Positions 13,480 through 25,287 of a DNA stretch of 64,000 nucleotides are shown in pieces. Source of the DNA: Epiperipatus broadwayi (lineage: Eukaryota; Onychophora; Udeonychophora; Euonychophora; Peripatidae); the NCBI GenBank assembly GCA_028023455.1, contig JAQFVV010006337.1:1541001-1605000 (forward strand), written 5' to 3'. How positions within the stretch are numbered: the first letter of the stretch is position 1; the number at the start of each line of letters is the position of its first letter. Both the position numbers and the translations under genes were made by a program. Under the pieces are notes generated by a model, which saw only the letters and a list, made by a program, of their open reading frames with translations, did no database searches and was not told the origin of the DNA.

Positions 13480-14083
13480 TTATTAATTTAGTTCACTGAT
13501 CATTCCTTCAAACATGGTACTTATTTAAACAAAGTGATTATTACATTAATCAATTTCTTGATCGCCTGAAAAGAAAAATCTGTATCTATAACTATGCATG
13601 TATTTTTAATTTCCAATGGTATCCTCATTTTCTATAATCCATTTTAAAGTTAAAGCTGCATACAATTTTCTATTGATGTCTGTCACAATTTGATAAGTTT
13701 CATATATGAATACATTATCAATGTATCTTTTATAGATTATGTTTTCAGATTTTTTGAGGAGAGGTGGGAATACAAGCTACAACTGATATCAACCAATATG
13801 TGGTAACCCCATATGCAACAAGTTCTTCAGTCTATAGTTCTCATTGTTAAACTTGTTTGTGATATCGTTATCGATCTAGTTTAAAACATCAATAATATTT
13901 TTTTTTTCATTTATCATAATTGTGGCCTTCAAGTAAATCTTTAATTATATTAATAAACATGTTGCAGAGTACTGTGCCATATAAGTCTGTTACATTAAAT
14001 AAAGCCAGTCTGCAATCTTTTTAATCTTTGTGGTTTTAATTATATTCAATAAAATTAAAGGTCAGTTTAACTGTATATTTACC
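13480..14083 (-). pseudogene. Penelope-like element RT fragment, inverted copy
   Basis: On the minus strand this reads as a broken reverse transcriptase. Beginning near 14040 it gives FNVTDLYGTVLCNMFINIIK, which lies where RT motif A (FDVxxLYTxVP) is expected. Then come a degraded LLHMGLP segment (the PMGSPLS region of motif B) and KRYIDNVFIYET, the motif C region, where the catalytic YIDD has become YIDN. After this, IPLEIKNTCIVIDTDF aligns with the INFLDI segment that follows in Penelope-type RTs. Several stops and frame changes are present. The same RT lies in the opposite orientation just to the right, so this is one arm of an inverted duplication. Confidence 0.7.
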
Positions 14084-14113
14084 AAAAGAAAATTCACTTT
14101 ATAGCCAAACTGG

Positions 14114-14784
14114 CTTTGGTAAATATACACTTACATTGTTCTTTGATTTTGTTGAATCAATTAAAACCACAATTAAGAAAAGATTACATACTGGCTTCAT
14201 TTGATGTAACAGAGTTATATTTGATGTAACACAGTTATATGATACAGTTCTCTGCAATATGTCTATTAATTTAATTAAAGATATACTTGAAGGCATCAGT
14301 TATGATAAACAAAAGAGTGATTTTATTATTGATGTTTTAAATTGGATTGATAATGACATGAAGGATTTGTCGAATATGGGACAACAAGTAATGGTATTAG
14401 TTGTAGCTTAACACTAAAGAAAATAGAGAAATGGGGGTGCCACTTGAAGTTTAAAATTTTTGGAATTGATCATAAAGCAGAAACAAAAACTTTAATTATA
14501 AAATAGTTATTAAACCTATAGAGATTAGAGATGTTATACACCCACAATCTCAGATCCCGATAGCATATAAACTGGAAGGCTTTAAAAGTTTTCTGAATTA
14601 AAACCATCATTTATGCAGATGTAAATCTTATAGAAAATATAATATTGAAACATATATAAAGAACTTATTTAACATAGGATACAATGAAAAAACCCTTCAC
14701 AAGGCAATTAAAAACATTAGCTTAAAAACAATATAGAAGATTATACATGAATAAACATTTATTTTTTATAACGTCTTGCGTGCG

Positions 14785-14845
<61 letters not shown>

Positions 14846-15425
14846 TAAAAGATTGTAAGAGTAAACAACAATAAGTCTTGGTTGTCTATCCCTATATTCC
14901 ACATATTGAAACTAAGACAAAGAAAATCCATAACCAAAATTTTAATGTTAAATTTAGGATACCAACTAATCTAAATAGATCGATCATCAACTCTAAAGGC
15001 AAAATCAATAAAGCAGAACTATTGCAATTTGTTTACACTGTGGTGTGCAATGACTGTTCTACTATATATTATGACTTATCCCAAACCAATGTAATAATTA
15101 GAAAAGGACAACATAAAATTTATACAAGAGTCAAGAAAAAATTATCACATGAAACTGTATTCTTAGATAATGAAAAAGAACAAGACTAGTGTTTCGATCT
15201 GCAAAAGGTCATACCTATCTGCACGGAGTGAATCATCTGGAAAAGAAAAAAAGATATGATATTTTGCTAGCAACAATAATGTCATTAACAAAAGATCAAT
15301 TAGTATCCACTTATCTAATTATTGGAATATATAAATTAAGGCATTTTCAAATATTTTTAACATTTGTTATAAAGCAGTCTTTAAAGTTTGGTAAGAATAG
15401 CTATGATTATGGTCTTCAGCACTGA
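14114..15425 (+). pseudogene. Penelope-like element: RT fragment, linker and GIY-YIG endonuclease remnant
   Basis: The RT part (about 14114-14420) encodes VIFDVTQLYDTVLCNMSIN and DVLNWIDNDM, then is interrupted. A linker region contains an (AAT)n microsatellite (14787-14844). The ORF at 14878-15189 (103 codons) opens with PYIPHIETKTKKI, matching the PYVPGLSEKIRRI segment upstream of GIY-YIG domains in Penelope-like elements. It continues with FVYTVVCNDCSTIYYD, where the canonical VYKIxCxxCxxVYIG has lost the Gly of YIG. The next ORF, in another frame (15189-15425), carries the end of the domain: SAKGHTYLHGVNHL, like the SAIAxHxxxxNH of the family. RT plus C-terminal GIY-YIG is the hallmark of EN-positive Penelope-like elements. 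The copy is inactive. Confidence 0.8.
14787..14844. repeat. (AAT)n microsatellite, about 19 units
   Basis: An uninterrupted AAT/ATA run of roughly 58 bp inside the Penelope-like remnant, between the RT and GIY-YIG parts. It explains the poly-Ile frame on the minus strand at 14722-14937, which is not a gene. Confidence 0.97.
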
Positions 15426-17938
15426 AAATGCATTAAGCTAAATGAAACTGGGAATTCTTTTTTATTTTATACCTCATAAAGCATGTCTATATATGTATGT
15501 TCAAAGTTTATTAAATGAAGTTTATATATATGTGAAGATTTTTTTTTTTTCAATTTTTGGGGGGTAATTTGGGTAGTTGTTATATTTGCAGTTAATCTTA
15601 GTATATTAGAATCAAAACAATGTATCTTAGAATTTCTCTAGCTTATATTTAAGCTATATTTGACAGTAGTAATTATTTTCATATTATGTCTGAACCATTT
15701 CTATGGATTCCAAATTGTAATGCTATTGTATCAGTTATTGCCATTTCAAAGACTGATATCTCTTTTATTGTTTCTGCTTATATGAATGGTATAAAATAGA
15801 GTATTGCAGACTGAATACAAACCATGGTTTACTGTGTCTTCTAGTAAATCCCTACTTTTGCCAAAAGTCCAAAGTTGCATTTAGTTACACTTTTAAGTTA
15901 ATTAAATTAAATACATAGTTACATATATAGTGTGGTTTCTATGTTGGTCGATAGGCATGCATTCTTGAATTAAATCTTAAAAATGCTTTTAAAAAATAGT
16001 TATTAGCATTAATATAGTAAAAAATGAATTTTAGATGTCAGTGCTTACAACACACTATACTGAGAAAGCTCATAATCACAAACTAGACTGAAAATATATT
16101 TTGCATTGACTCATCAGATTTACATAAAGTTTCAAGAGAAGAGTAATATAAAGAATAACATTAAATTTAATTTTAATACTTATATATAAAACTTATGATT
16201 ATATAACATTTTCAAAATAAAATTACTAAATAGATATAAAAAATGAATAATGAAGATGTGAACTTAAAAAGATATTTATTTTTTGACATAATCTCTGGTG
16301 ATTCTGATATGCTTGTCTTATCACTTTATCAATTATTTGAAACAAACAGCATAGAAAATCTATTATTAGGATCTTGACAAACTGAACAATTTTCATCATA
16401 ATCATGAAAAACATTTTATGAATATCATTTGTAGGATTTTTTTTTTTATTCCCAAAATTATTCACCAGCAAACAATTCTTTGCTAACACAATCATTCAAT
16501 AAAGTCCAACTTTTAATAGAAAACAGCATTATCTAGGTTGTGATTTGCTGAGTGTGCTGCCACCTAATAATACATATGATAGTTATTCAGCATTTATTTA
16601 TAATTTATTTACTGGCTTTCCTTTGCAAAATAAGATCAAGAATATATATTCAAAATATTAAAAAAAAAATTCAGTCTTAAATTACACCAAATTATTTATT
16701 GCATAAAATCAAATCAAGGATTACAAGTTTAATATAAAAAAATTTAAGAGGGATGGGTGAGGTTCTACCATTTTGTATAATTGTATTTTCAAAGAAACTC
16801 ACATGGTTAAAGAACTACACAAAAATATTTTGACTACTATCTTAATAAAAATAAAATGTTTAAATCTAAACTCTATTTTATTAAATTCCTTTGTTTCTAA
16901 CTTGAAAATATTTATAAATTTATGATACTAATTCTTTTTAGTTTTTCAGGAATGAAACACTAGCATTCTCTATCATATGCCCTATGTTAAAATTTTTCAA
17001 TCTATTCAAATACTTTTAACCTTTTCTATTGACAGAAAACATGGGTTTTTTTGTTTGTTTTTAGGTTATACAACTTACTTTATTTTAAAATATTAGTTTT
17101 ATCATTACCTTTTGAAATAATGACATTCAAATGTGAAAATTTTATGTGGTAACTTTTAGTTCTCTAAATTTGTAACAATAAGTTTGTTGAAAAAATAATA
17201 ATTTATTTTATTCTTAAATTTTTACACAGAACTGTCATTAAAGCAATCTAGCTTGGATTTTTCATAGTTATCCAAGTTGTTGTACTGCATATGAAGACAA
17301 TTTTAAAAAAAAATTCAAAATGATAAACTACTTTTTTTATTGGAAACAACTTACACAATAATATTTTTTATTATTTTATAAAATCTAAAATACTATTATC
17401 TAATATTTTATTCGACCAGAGAATGTTGCAATAGAAATATCAATACAGTCAATTATAAACAAACAAGAAACTTTTTTTTAAAAAAAAAGCAAAACAAAGA
17501 GCCAACATTTTTTTTAATATCTTCAGATTTTAAATGTGATTTACTATTATTAAAAACGTTTCTCTTTTAAAATATTTAGATTTTTTAAGACTTTTATTTA
17601 ATTTAAAAACTGTTTCATTGTTTGTTTAGGTACAGTTTTGTAATTAGTTTTAAAAATACTTCTATCAAATGGATTTCCTCAAATTTTTTTACATGTGTGA
17701 GAAATTGGTAACAATGCAGTATTTCAATCATTTGTCCCATCAAACAGTTTTGATAGGTTAAATTTTAAATGTATTGATATCAGTTCAGAATGTTTTCAGT
17801 AATGCACATCAAATGGCAGGATGTTTTTTAAAAAAATGTTATCTTAAAAAACATATATAATCCATTAAAATAAAAATAAAAACAAATCTTAATTTCTCTT
17901 GATTGTACAAGTTTCTGTTTTTAAAGTGGATGAAATTT
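15426..17938. other. AT-rich non-coding stretch
   Basis: No gene, RNA or identifiable element. The minus frame at 16226-16495 is AT-rich and without motifs. A T8A9 palindrome lies at 17472-17488. Confidence 0.55.
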
Positions 17939-18219
17939 TAATCTTTGTTGATTAAATAAGCATTTATTTTTATATAGCGCATGTTCACAATTGTATTACA
18001 TTCAAATATCAGCCTTTCAAGCTAATTGTGCATGCGCTTTTGCAAGTGTTAATAATAATATATGAATAGTTTCCTCTCCAAGTGGATTCATTTTATTCCT
18101 GCATAAATACTATATCTTGTATTAGAGAGGAAAGTATTCATTTATTATTATTAACGCTCGCAAAAGTGCATGCACAATTAGCTTGAAAGGCTGATATTTG
18201 AATGTAATCTTTGTTGATT
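17939..18219. mobile_element. Foldback element with 84 bp arms flanked by 15 bp direct repeats
   Basis: The arms at 17995-18078 and 18125-18208 are reverse complements over 84 bp with only a handful of mismatches (ATTACATTCAAATATCAGCC... against its complement), leaving a 46 bp loop. The 15 bp sequence TAATCTTTGTTGATT occurs at 17939-17953 and again at 18205-18219, suggesting a target-site duplication around roughly 250 bp. The right repeat overlaps the end of the right arm by four bases, so the exact ends are uncertain. A 15 bp duplication is longer than most cut-and-paste DNA transposons make. No coding capacity. Confidence 0.75.
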
Positions 18220-18360
18220 GTAAAAGTTCTTTTTTTTTTAATGCTTCCTTCATGAACTAAATAATGTTGGACTCAGTTTTTAATGTGTCAATTTCATTTC
18301 AAATATTACACAGACTATGGCATTGTTTTTATTCTCTATTTTAATATTTGAATAGGAATA

Positions 18361-19296
18361 ATTACAAAAAAGATCTGAATACTAAAAAGTTAAAAATAAC
18401 ATATATAAAAAATACGTACTTGTGAATTTACCTAAAATCAAGATGGCGGTCTGGATTTTAAATATACAGTTTCAAAGGCCTACAATCTCCTAAAGATCTG
18501 TTAGTTGTTAAATGAAAAAAAAAATAGTAAATTGACTGTTGAATTAAAAAAGGGTAATAAATTCCAATAAATTTTATTAAGAATCTTTATTTTAATTTTT
18601 TTCATTACTTATATTAATTACAACATGGAAGTGACAAGATACTCTCAACAATGACATACTTTGATTCAATTCAGGGTATCTTTTTGTCAGCAGTTTTTTT
18701 GTCAATTGTCATCAAGATCAAAATTTGGGAAGTTTCTGTCACTGAGCATGATTGGAAAAATGAATGTTATTGTCACAATATGAAACTTTACATTAAAATA
18801 CTCTGCAATGGTAATGCATCTTGAAATTTTGTTTAAACAGAATATTCCTTTGTGAATATGGTTTGAGGGTTCTAAAAATTCTGTTTTTCACTGCAATAAG
18901 ATTTACATGTCACCAACATGAATAAAATGCAAATAATGTATTTAAATATTTTTTATTTATTTGTTAATAAGTTAATATACACACATAAATAATGTGTAAA
19001 TATTGTAATTAGTTTTTCCACAATTATTTATTTTTTAAAAATAATAAAAAAAAATAAAATATAAACATTAAATACAATATTTCCAAGCAGCCATTTTTTT
19101 GTAAACAATTTGGTAGATCCCCAAAACTGTAGATTTATCAAAAATGTAAGCTGCCATCTTGGTTTACAGGAAAACTCACAAGTACCAATAAATATTTTAT
19201 AAACAATACTTTTATTTAACATGCATTAAAAAACAAAATTTTAAATTCGTATATGAAAATTATAAAAAATATCCAAATACTAAAAAGTTAAAAATT
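18361..19296. mobile_element. Non-autonomous element with ~70 bp inverted arms and ~38 bp flanking direct repeats
   Basis: The segment 18416-18483 (GTACTTGTGA... CAAGATGGCGG...) is matched in reverse complement at 19113-19185 (...CCATCTTGG...ACTCACAAGTAC). Outside the arms, a direct repeat of about 38 bp ending AATACTAAAAAGTTAAAAAT occurs at 18361-18399 and 19259-19296. The 630 bp interior has no ORF. The structure suggests a mobile unit of about 0.9 kb, but the long, imperfect direct repeats may be internal subrepeats and not a target-site duplication. Confidence 0.6.
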
Positions 19297-19317
19297 ATTT
19301 AATAAAAGCTTTTATTT

Positions 19318-19566
19318 ACAAATGGTTTTTTTTCTTTGTACACTAAAAACTCAAAAATAATTGTTTTCATTAACTACATTTGGAGTTTTAATATTTAACT
19401 TAAAATAAAAAAGATGGGTGTCCTGAAATTAATGAATTCAATTACTAGTTTTATGACTAGAGATTGAATTAATTAATTTCTGGATGTCCCGTATAAAAAT
19501 GCGAATTGTGGTTGAAGAAAATAATTATTTTTTGATATTTAGTGCACAGTAAATAAAACCATTTGT
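19318..19566. mobile_element. ~250 bp near-palindromic foldback element
   Basis: The sequence folds on itself almost completely. ACAAATGG at 19318 pairs with CCATTTGT ending at 19566. The inner part, 19416-19490, begins GGGTGTCCTGAAATTAAT and ends ATTAATTTCTGGATGTCCC, with a central ACTAGTTTTATGACTAG. There are indels in the outer arms. It could be a MITE or an inverted duplication of one half-element. No coding capacity. Confidence 0.75.
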
Positions 19567-22020
19567 GATAAAATATATTTTATATCTATTGTTTATAATA
19601 TTACTTACTTTATATAAGAGAAATGACTAGTTACCAATGATAAACTTTTGTCATTAAAAAATGCATAATTTATTTATAACAATAAATAATGATTTGGTCC
19701 TATGTTCTAAACAATGACCCAAAAAATGAAAATATATAATTATTGAATAATTGAATTGATGTATTAAATGTATTATCTCTCATCAGATGTGCATATGCAA
19801 TATAAATAATTTTTATTGTAATTGCATAGCTTGTATAATAGAAAATAGTTTTGTCAAAAATGAAGTGCATCTTATTTTAATACTTCTAGCTGATATATAT
19901 TTTATATATTGTTAATTTTATGTGATATTTATTTGTAAATGCTTTTTATAAAATACTGTGAGATTGATTCATAATAGCATCATGATCAACTAATCATTTG
20001 TTACTTGTCTATTTCTGTTTTAAGAATCAGCTTAAAACTAAATGAATATATTTTTAGTTTTTTAATCCTAAATATTGCGTGAAAAAGTAGTCTCATTCTT
20101 AAATGCAATACAAACATCATAATATTATCTCATTATTTATAATAAAAAAAACACTAAATGATAAATTTAACCAATTTTTAATTCTTATTTAAATTTTTAT
20201 AATCTGTAACGTTACAAATATTACTGCTCAATGTGAAAAAATGTTTATACCATAGGCAATGTAGTTTGAGGTTAATAATTATTATAATCAGGTTTTTTTA
20301 AAAAAAATTATATGTACATATATTAAACTTTTTATTTTAATCATTTGATCATTGGTGTATTACAGATATGTTTACTATTTCTTAAATTATAATCATAAAA
20401 TAATATGTTGCTAAAATGTAATTATTACATTTTAATATTTATATTTTTAGGTAAGAATATAAATAAATAATTTGTTTCTCCATCAGTTTTTGGTAAGTGA
20501 TAAACAGATTAAAATCACTCATCCTTTCTATATTTCTTTGAAAAGTATGTTTGGAAAAGATCGTAAATGAACTAGTTAGTGAGACTTTTTTTTTAATACT
20601 TGTAATGTTGAAAAAAAAAAAAAATCAGCTTCTATAATGCATTTTGTTATTAAATTATTCAATTATCAATGAATTGATAATGATCTTTTCTGTATTGTTC
20701 CAAAACTAATCCATTAGCATTCGTCAATAAATAATATTTTTCAGTGTTGTTCTTTATTCATAAAATAAGAAGTATGTCATTTACAAATTTAAAACATTCC
20801 TGGAAATAGGTTATTGAGAAAAAGTAAAACAAATAAGACTATTGGATGTGAACTTTATTAGTCAATTTAAAGATTTTTTTTTTTTTAAAAAAAAACTACA
20901 ATAATTAATTTTCATTAAAGATTAGAATTTATTAGCAATTTATTCAAATCGATTATTTTATCATTATTATTTTTAAATTAATTTTCTTTATAAAACAATT
21001 CTAAATTTTTAATGATGATTAAGTGTGAAATGATCAAATGATCATGATGATGATTTTATGTTAAATATGTTTGTTGTCTTAAAATAAGTAAATGTTTAGA
21101 TATGTTCATTTAATAAATGATTAGTTATTTTAATTAACTTGTATACTTTTTAAAGCAATGATTGTTGAAATTTTTTTTAATGATAAACTAGGCATAATCA
21201 GTGATGAGTATTATATTTAAGAGATTTTTTTTTTGAGAACTTTAATAGATATATCAGCATTATTGTTTTCAATATGTTGGCTTCTGAAACATTATTCTAG
21301 TACCTTCATCTATTTCACATGTAATTTTTTTTTCTGGGTGCGATTTTATTTAAAACTTCAGTTGTCTATCTATTGTCCCCTCTTTTGATTATATGGCAAA
21401 GCTATATTCCATTTCATATTTTAAATACAATGATATCAGTGACACTTACTGTTCTATTGTCCATATATTTTGTTTTTAATCCTTTTTGGATTTACTCACT
21501 TACACTTCTCACTTTGCTGTTTCTCAGTTTCTGCAGTAGTTTGTTTGATACTTGCCATAGTTTTACATATATAAGTAAACATTGTTAGATGCTTAAGTCA
21601 TTTTTCTTATGGCATATTGGCTTTTTTTTTTTAAATATTATGTTGTTTCTATCAGAAGCATTTCATCGCAGTGTAAATCTATATTTAATTATATCCATTA
21701 TATTTTCATTTACACTAATAATTTGTTTAAGATATTTATAGTTGTTAACTAATTACCTTTAATATACCAATATTAAATATCTAATCTAATGAAGTTAAAA
21801 CACCGCTTTGCAATCTTAAAAATGGTGCTATAAATCTTGTTGAAATAATGAAGTTTTAAAATATGAGATGATATGTTTGTTAGCTTCAAAAATATTGATT
21901 TTTTTTTTAGGAATATATGAACCCATGAAGTTGTACCATTTGATTTTAAGAATGCTTCTATTGGTCTAATTTTTAAAAATAAAAACAAATAGACAAATTT
22001 GTAATAATTAATACTGAATG
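19567..22020. other. AT-rich non-coding stretch
   Basis: No gene is supported. T7A8 and T13A9 palindromic tracts occur at 20293-20307 and 20874-20895. The frames at 21373-21588 and 21773-21988 are hydrophobic AT-rich frames without motifs. Confidence 0.55.
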
Positions 22021-22024
22021 TTAT

Positions 22025-22318
22025 TATTATCCATTATAACAAAAATACTTTCAAGAATTTTGTAGAATAGACTGCTTTCAGTCATAGACGAATTGTTACC
22101 AGAGACTCACTAATATAATTTTAGAGATTCAAGAAGCTCTGTAAACATGGTTTTTATTGCCAGAAATATGCAAGGAAAGTGATATGAACAAAAGAGTGTT
22201 TTATATATTGATTTTATTGATTTGGTCAAGGTATTTAATTCAGGTAATCAAATTGGTTTATGGATTGTTGAAATTAACTGGTTATCCATCAAAATTTATT
22301 CATATTTCACAGCTTCTA
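22025..22318 (+). pseudogene. LINE reverse transcriptase fragment (second, non-RTE-like family)
   Basis: Conceptual reading in two frames gives the order ILSRILLNRLLSVIDELLPE, then VFIARNMQGK, then FIDLVKVFNSGN and GLLKLTGYPSKFI. These match consecutive parts of a non-LTR reverse transcriptase: the NRLL...LLPExQCGFR region, the DMIFxxRQLQEK region and motif A FIDLTKAFDTVNR, where the second catalytic-region Asp reads Asn. The annotated frame 22157-22384 covers only part of it. The fragment stops where the family C repeat begins, so that insertion probably cut the LINE; I did not find the remainder on the far side. It differs in sequence from the RTE copies at 39.7-52 kb. Confidence 0.75.
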
Positions 22319-24541
22319 TATTATAACGATCCGGATTTGAAGCTTAACGTAATCTGCACTACAGGGCACCATCTAGGCATTTGAACCTAGAAAAATTTAT
22401 AAAGTAGGCAGATACGTAAGTCAAAAAAAATTTTTTTTATATATTTTGATTTAATATATTTTGATTCCGGTCATTAACCCATATCACTAGCTGAAGAAGT
22501 AGCAGAGATTAAATAATATAATAAATTCTTATCTAAGAATATTTTAAAAAAAGAATAAAATAAGCCACTGCCAGTAATTAACATATAAACATTTATTTAC
22601 GCACATATATATATAAAATTTAACATTTTTATTTTAGTATGTTTATTTTAGATTTTAATTTGATTTTAGAATTTAAATTTACATTTTAATTTTTTATAAT
22701 ATTATAAGTTTACATTTTTAATTAAGTTCGCACAGATGGATTTATGAAAGTTTGTTTTATAATGTTGAGTATAGATCGGTTACATAGATTACATGGTTAA
22801 AAACATTTCAAAATAAACATAACCAATCAAATTATAAAATCATTGGTGGAATTGCATGAGGGAATTCACAAGAAACCCAATAGCATTCATCGTAAGATGC
22901 CCGCATTGACACCAATAACTTAAAAGACATCTGAATAAATACATTTTAGATACTCACCGTAAGGTATCAGTATTTACCGAATGTCTATATATTTTGATCA
23001 AATATGAAAACCAAAAACATAATTAACCGGTAACGAACCCATGCAAGCATCTATATCCAACTTAAATTTAATGCATCTTTATTTAGAGTATCGAGTATGA
23101 ATAGACTACATAGATTTGCATTTGAAAAGAAAATATTCAATCCTTGTTTAACCTTAGGCCAAAGGTTAGCAGTCAAACCAAACTTCAATCCATCTGATAT
23201 ATCGATGTGTTCAATGTAATACGAATATGGCAGCTCAATTAGGTTAAGAGAAGAAACTGCTTCTCATCAGATAGGAATATTACATCTATCTGACGATGAG
23301 AGCAATAAAAAAAAACTCCATAGGAAGGAACTGCGGTCTCTGTCTTATAATTCCTCCCATAGGAAAAATGAGTGTGTGCGGCATATAATAGCGATTCTCC
23401 CCATAGCGAATCTTGTACTACATCTACTAATTACACCAATATATCCAATCCATTGACCTAATTCAACTACAAAATGAATAACCTAAGATTACCCTCCCCT
23501 AATATAACTTTACAAATCTATATAGCCATTCATGCTCGACTTAAGTTTAATATTTATATAGTTTAATTTATCGAAAAACAGAAATCATAATAAAAACTTA
23601 AAAGAACAAAAAAAAAATGGAAATGATTTTACAAAAGAAATACATCAAATAAAATTATACCTAATTAATAAATAATTTAGTTTGGTCAGATAGGAATCTA
23701 TTTCTATTTTTTTTTTAAATATGGAACAAGTTTAGAAGTAAAGTTCTTATTGTTTAGAAATGTTCATTAATTATATATATTTAAAGCTGAGAGTTCAAAA
23801 AGTTCTTACAATTTCAAAATGTTCCTTTTATCCATTGCTTGCCGTTTGAACGTGAATTCCCACGCCATCCTAAAGAGGTTGGTATTCTGTTGGCCGATTT
23901 ATTTATTCATCCGGAGGTCTTTTGCTTTGGCTGGTCCTCAATGTAAAAAACAATGTCATTTCTCTTTTTTTTAAACAAAACTGAAGGGATTGAAGAGTGC
24001 GTCTTTTCAATCCCTTCTCCCACAACTCCGCACTAATACATATCACCACTCTTAATAATAACTAACTAATAATTTCCAAACTTTTCCTTTTATATTATCT
24101 TTAGAATCCAATGGACATTACATCATGGTTGATGATGATCCTTCCATTGAGGTCCGATTTCCCGATGGATTTCTCTCATTTGCTATTAGTTTCTATTGTT
24201 TTTCTATCTGACCATTGCTTATACATTCAAATGCCCAAAGGCTAGTTTACTTTAACTAATTAAAATAATCATTTCCATTTCAGATTAATTAATGTGTTTT
24301 CCAAACTTAAAGATATTTTTATCTCTAAATCTTTTTGTTGAAAGATTTAGTTTTTCTATTTTTAATAGTTTTATTTTAATAATTTTTTTTTATCTGTGCG
24401 ATTTTATATATATATATGAGTTTAAGATGATTTTTTAATTTTCAATTTTTAATTCTTAAAAAAGAAATTATAATTTGTGAACTTTTATTTTTTTCATGTT
24501 TAATAATAAAAAACAATGTAACATCGTCTGTGCCCATTACA
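22318..24541 (-). mobile_element. LTR-like element C, copy 1 (probable solo LTR)
   Basis: This 2.2 kb unit is present a second time, inverted, at 53151-55325, and the two align end to end with indels. Read on the minus strand it starts TGTAATGGGCACAGACGATG and ends near GGATCGTTATAATATA. The TG start, the hairpin at that start, a CTAGG...CCTAG palindrome and a GTGGCACC-like block near the other end are shared with the LTR of element D, which argues that this is an LTR. No polypurine tract or gag/pol is attached, hence solo LTR. A clean CA end and target duplication were not resolved. Confidence 0.7.
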
Positions 24542-24756
24542 TATCAGTAAACTTGCTTAAAAAAAAATAAACAAACAAAAAAAAAAATTTTACTTACGGT
24601 TAGTAATTATGGTACAGGATTAACGAAGACATTTACAAAAACATCCGGTTAGTAATTTTACAAAAAGACTATATACAAAAAAAAAAATGTTAACTATCAT
24701 TTTCCTAAGGACCATTTACGTTCACCTCCTCCCCACAAGAGTTCTGTTTTTTTTAT
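24542..24756. other. Short unannotated stretch between elements C and A
   Basis: AT-rich, with the short repeated phrase CGGTTAGTAATT (near 24598 and 24647). No gene or recognisable element end. Confidence 0.4.
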
Positions 24757-25287
24757 ACATTTTAAGAAACGTCAAAATCTAACCGGTTAGATATACTCAT
24801 CAGAAGCAGCCATGTTGGGTAATAAATTATCTTTAAACTTAATTAATGTTAATTAAAATAAAATGTCTTTAAACTTAAACTTTATTTGTCGGTCAATTCT
24901 TTTTACCAACCTTTTATTAATTCTTTCCACCACTAATTTTGTATAACTTTGTTATTGAATTAAAATTAGACTGAGCTAGTTTTAGGGAATGTTTCGAGCG
25001 CTGGATTATGAGCCTACTGCCCAAATACATTAGTCCTTGGACTAGCTGGCACCCCGGGGTTTACTCCGAAACAAATAAAGTATTTGGATAGTAGGGGTTT
25101 GAATCTAGCAGCCGAGGTGGGCCATTGTTGATAGTCAAAGCTATCAATAAGATCTCCCATTTTGCTCGAATGTGCCAGCTCGTTCATGTAACATTTATAA
25201 GATTATAAATGTATTATGAAGGATTTTGAAACCAGTCAAAACTTATATATACGTATAAGTAAGTGGTTTCAGCGGTTTGACCCGGTA
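24757..25287 (+). repeat. 5' LTR of element A, truncated and with a 288 bp deletion
   Basis: From AAGAAACGTCAAAATCTAAC onward this matches the right-hand LTR (29603-30410) at high identity, ending in the same CCCGGTACA. Relative to that copy it lacks the first ~850 bp and an internal ~288 bp (29649-29936 there). The internal junction falls at GAAGCAGCCA|TGTTGGGTAA with a CA microhomology, as expected for a deletion. It is followed by TAAA and then TGGCTTTCCCAATG, a possible tRNA primer-binding site. Confidence 0.75.

Noticed and set aside
14722-14937. 71-codon minus-strand poly-Ile membrane-like protein
   Set aside because: It is a translation of the (AAT)n microsatellite.
22360-22510. tRNA-like boxes in element C (CACTAGCTCAGTGG-like and GGTTCAAATGCC-like sequences) as a tRNA or tRNA-derived SINE
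   Set aside because: The A-box-like and B-box-like sequences lie in an order and strand arrangement that cannot form one Pol III promoter, and no cloverleaf can be drawn.
25090-25130. GGTTTGAATCT in LTR A as a tRNA B box
   Set aside because: No A box at the right distance and no acceptor stem; both copies belong to an LTR with TG...CA ends.
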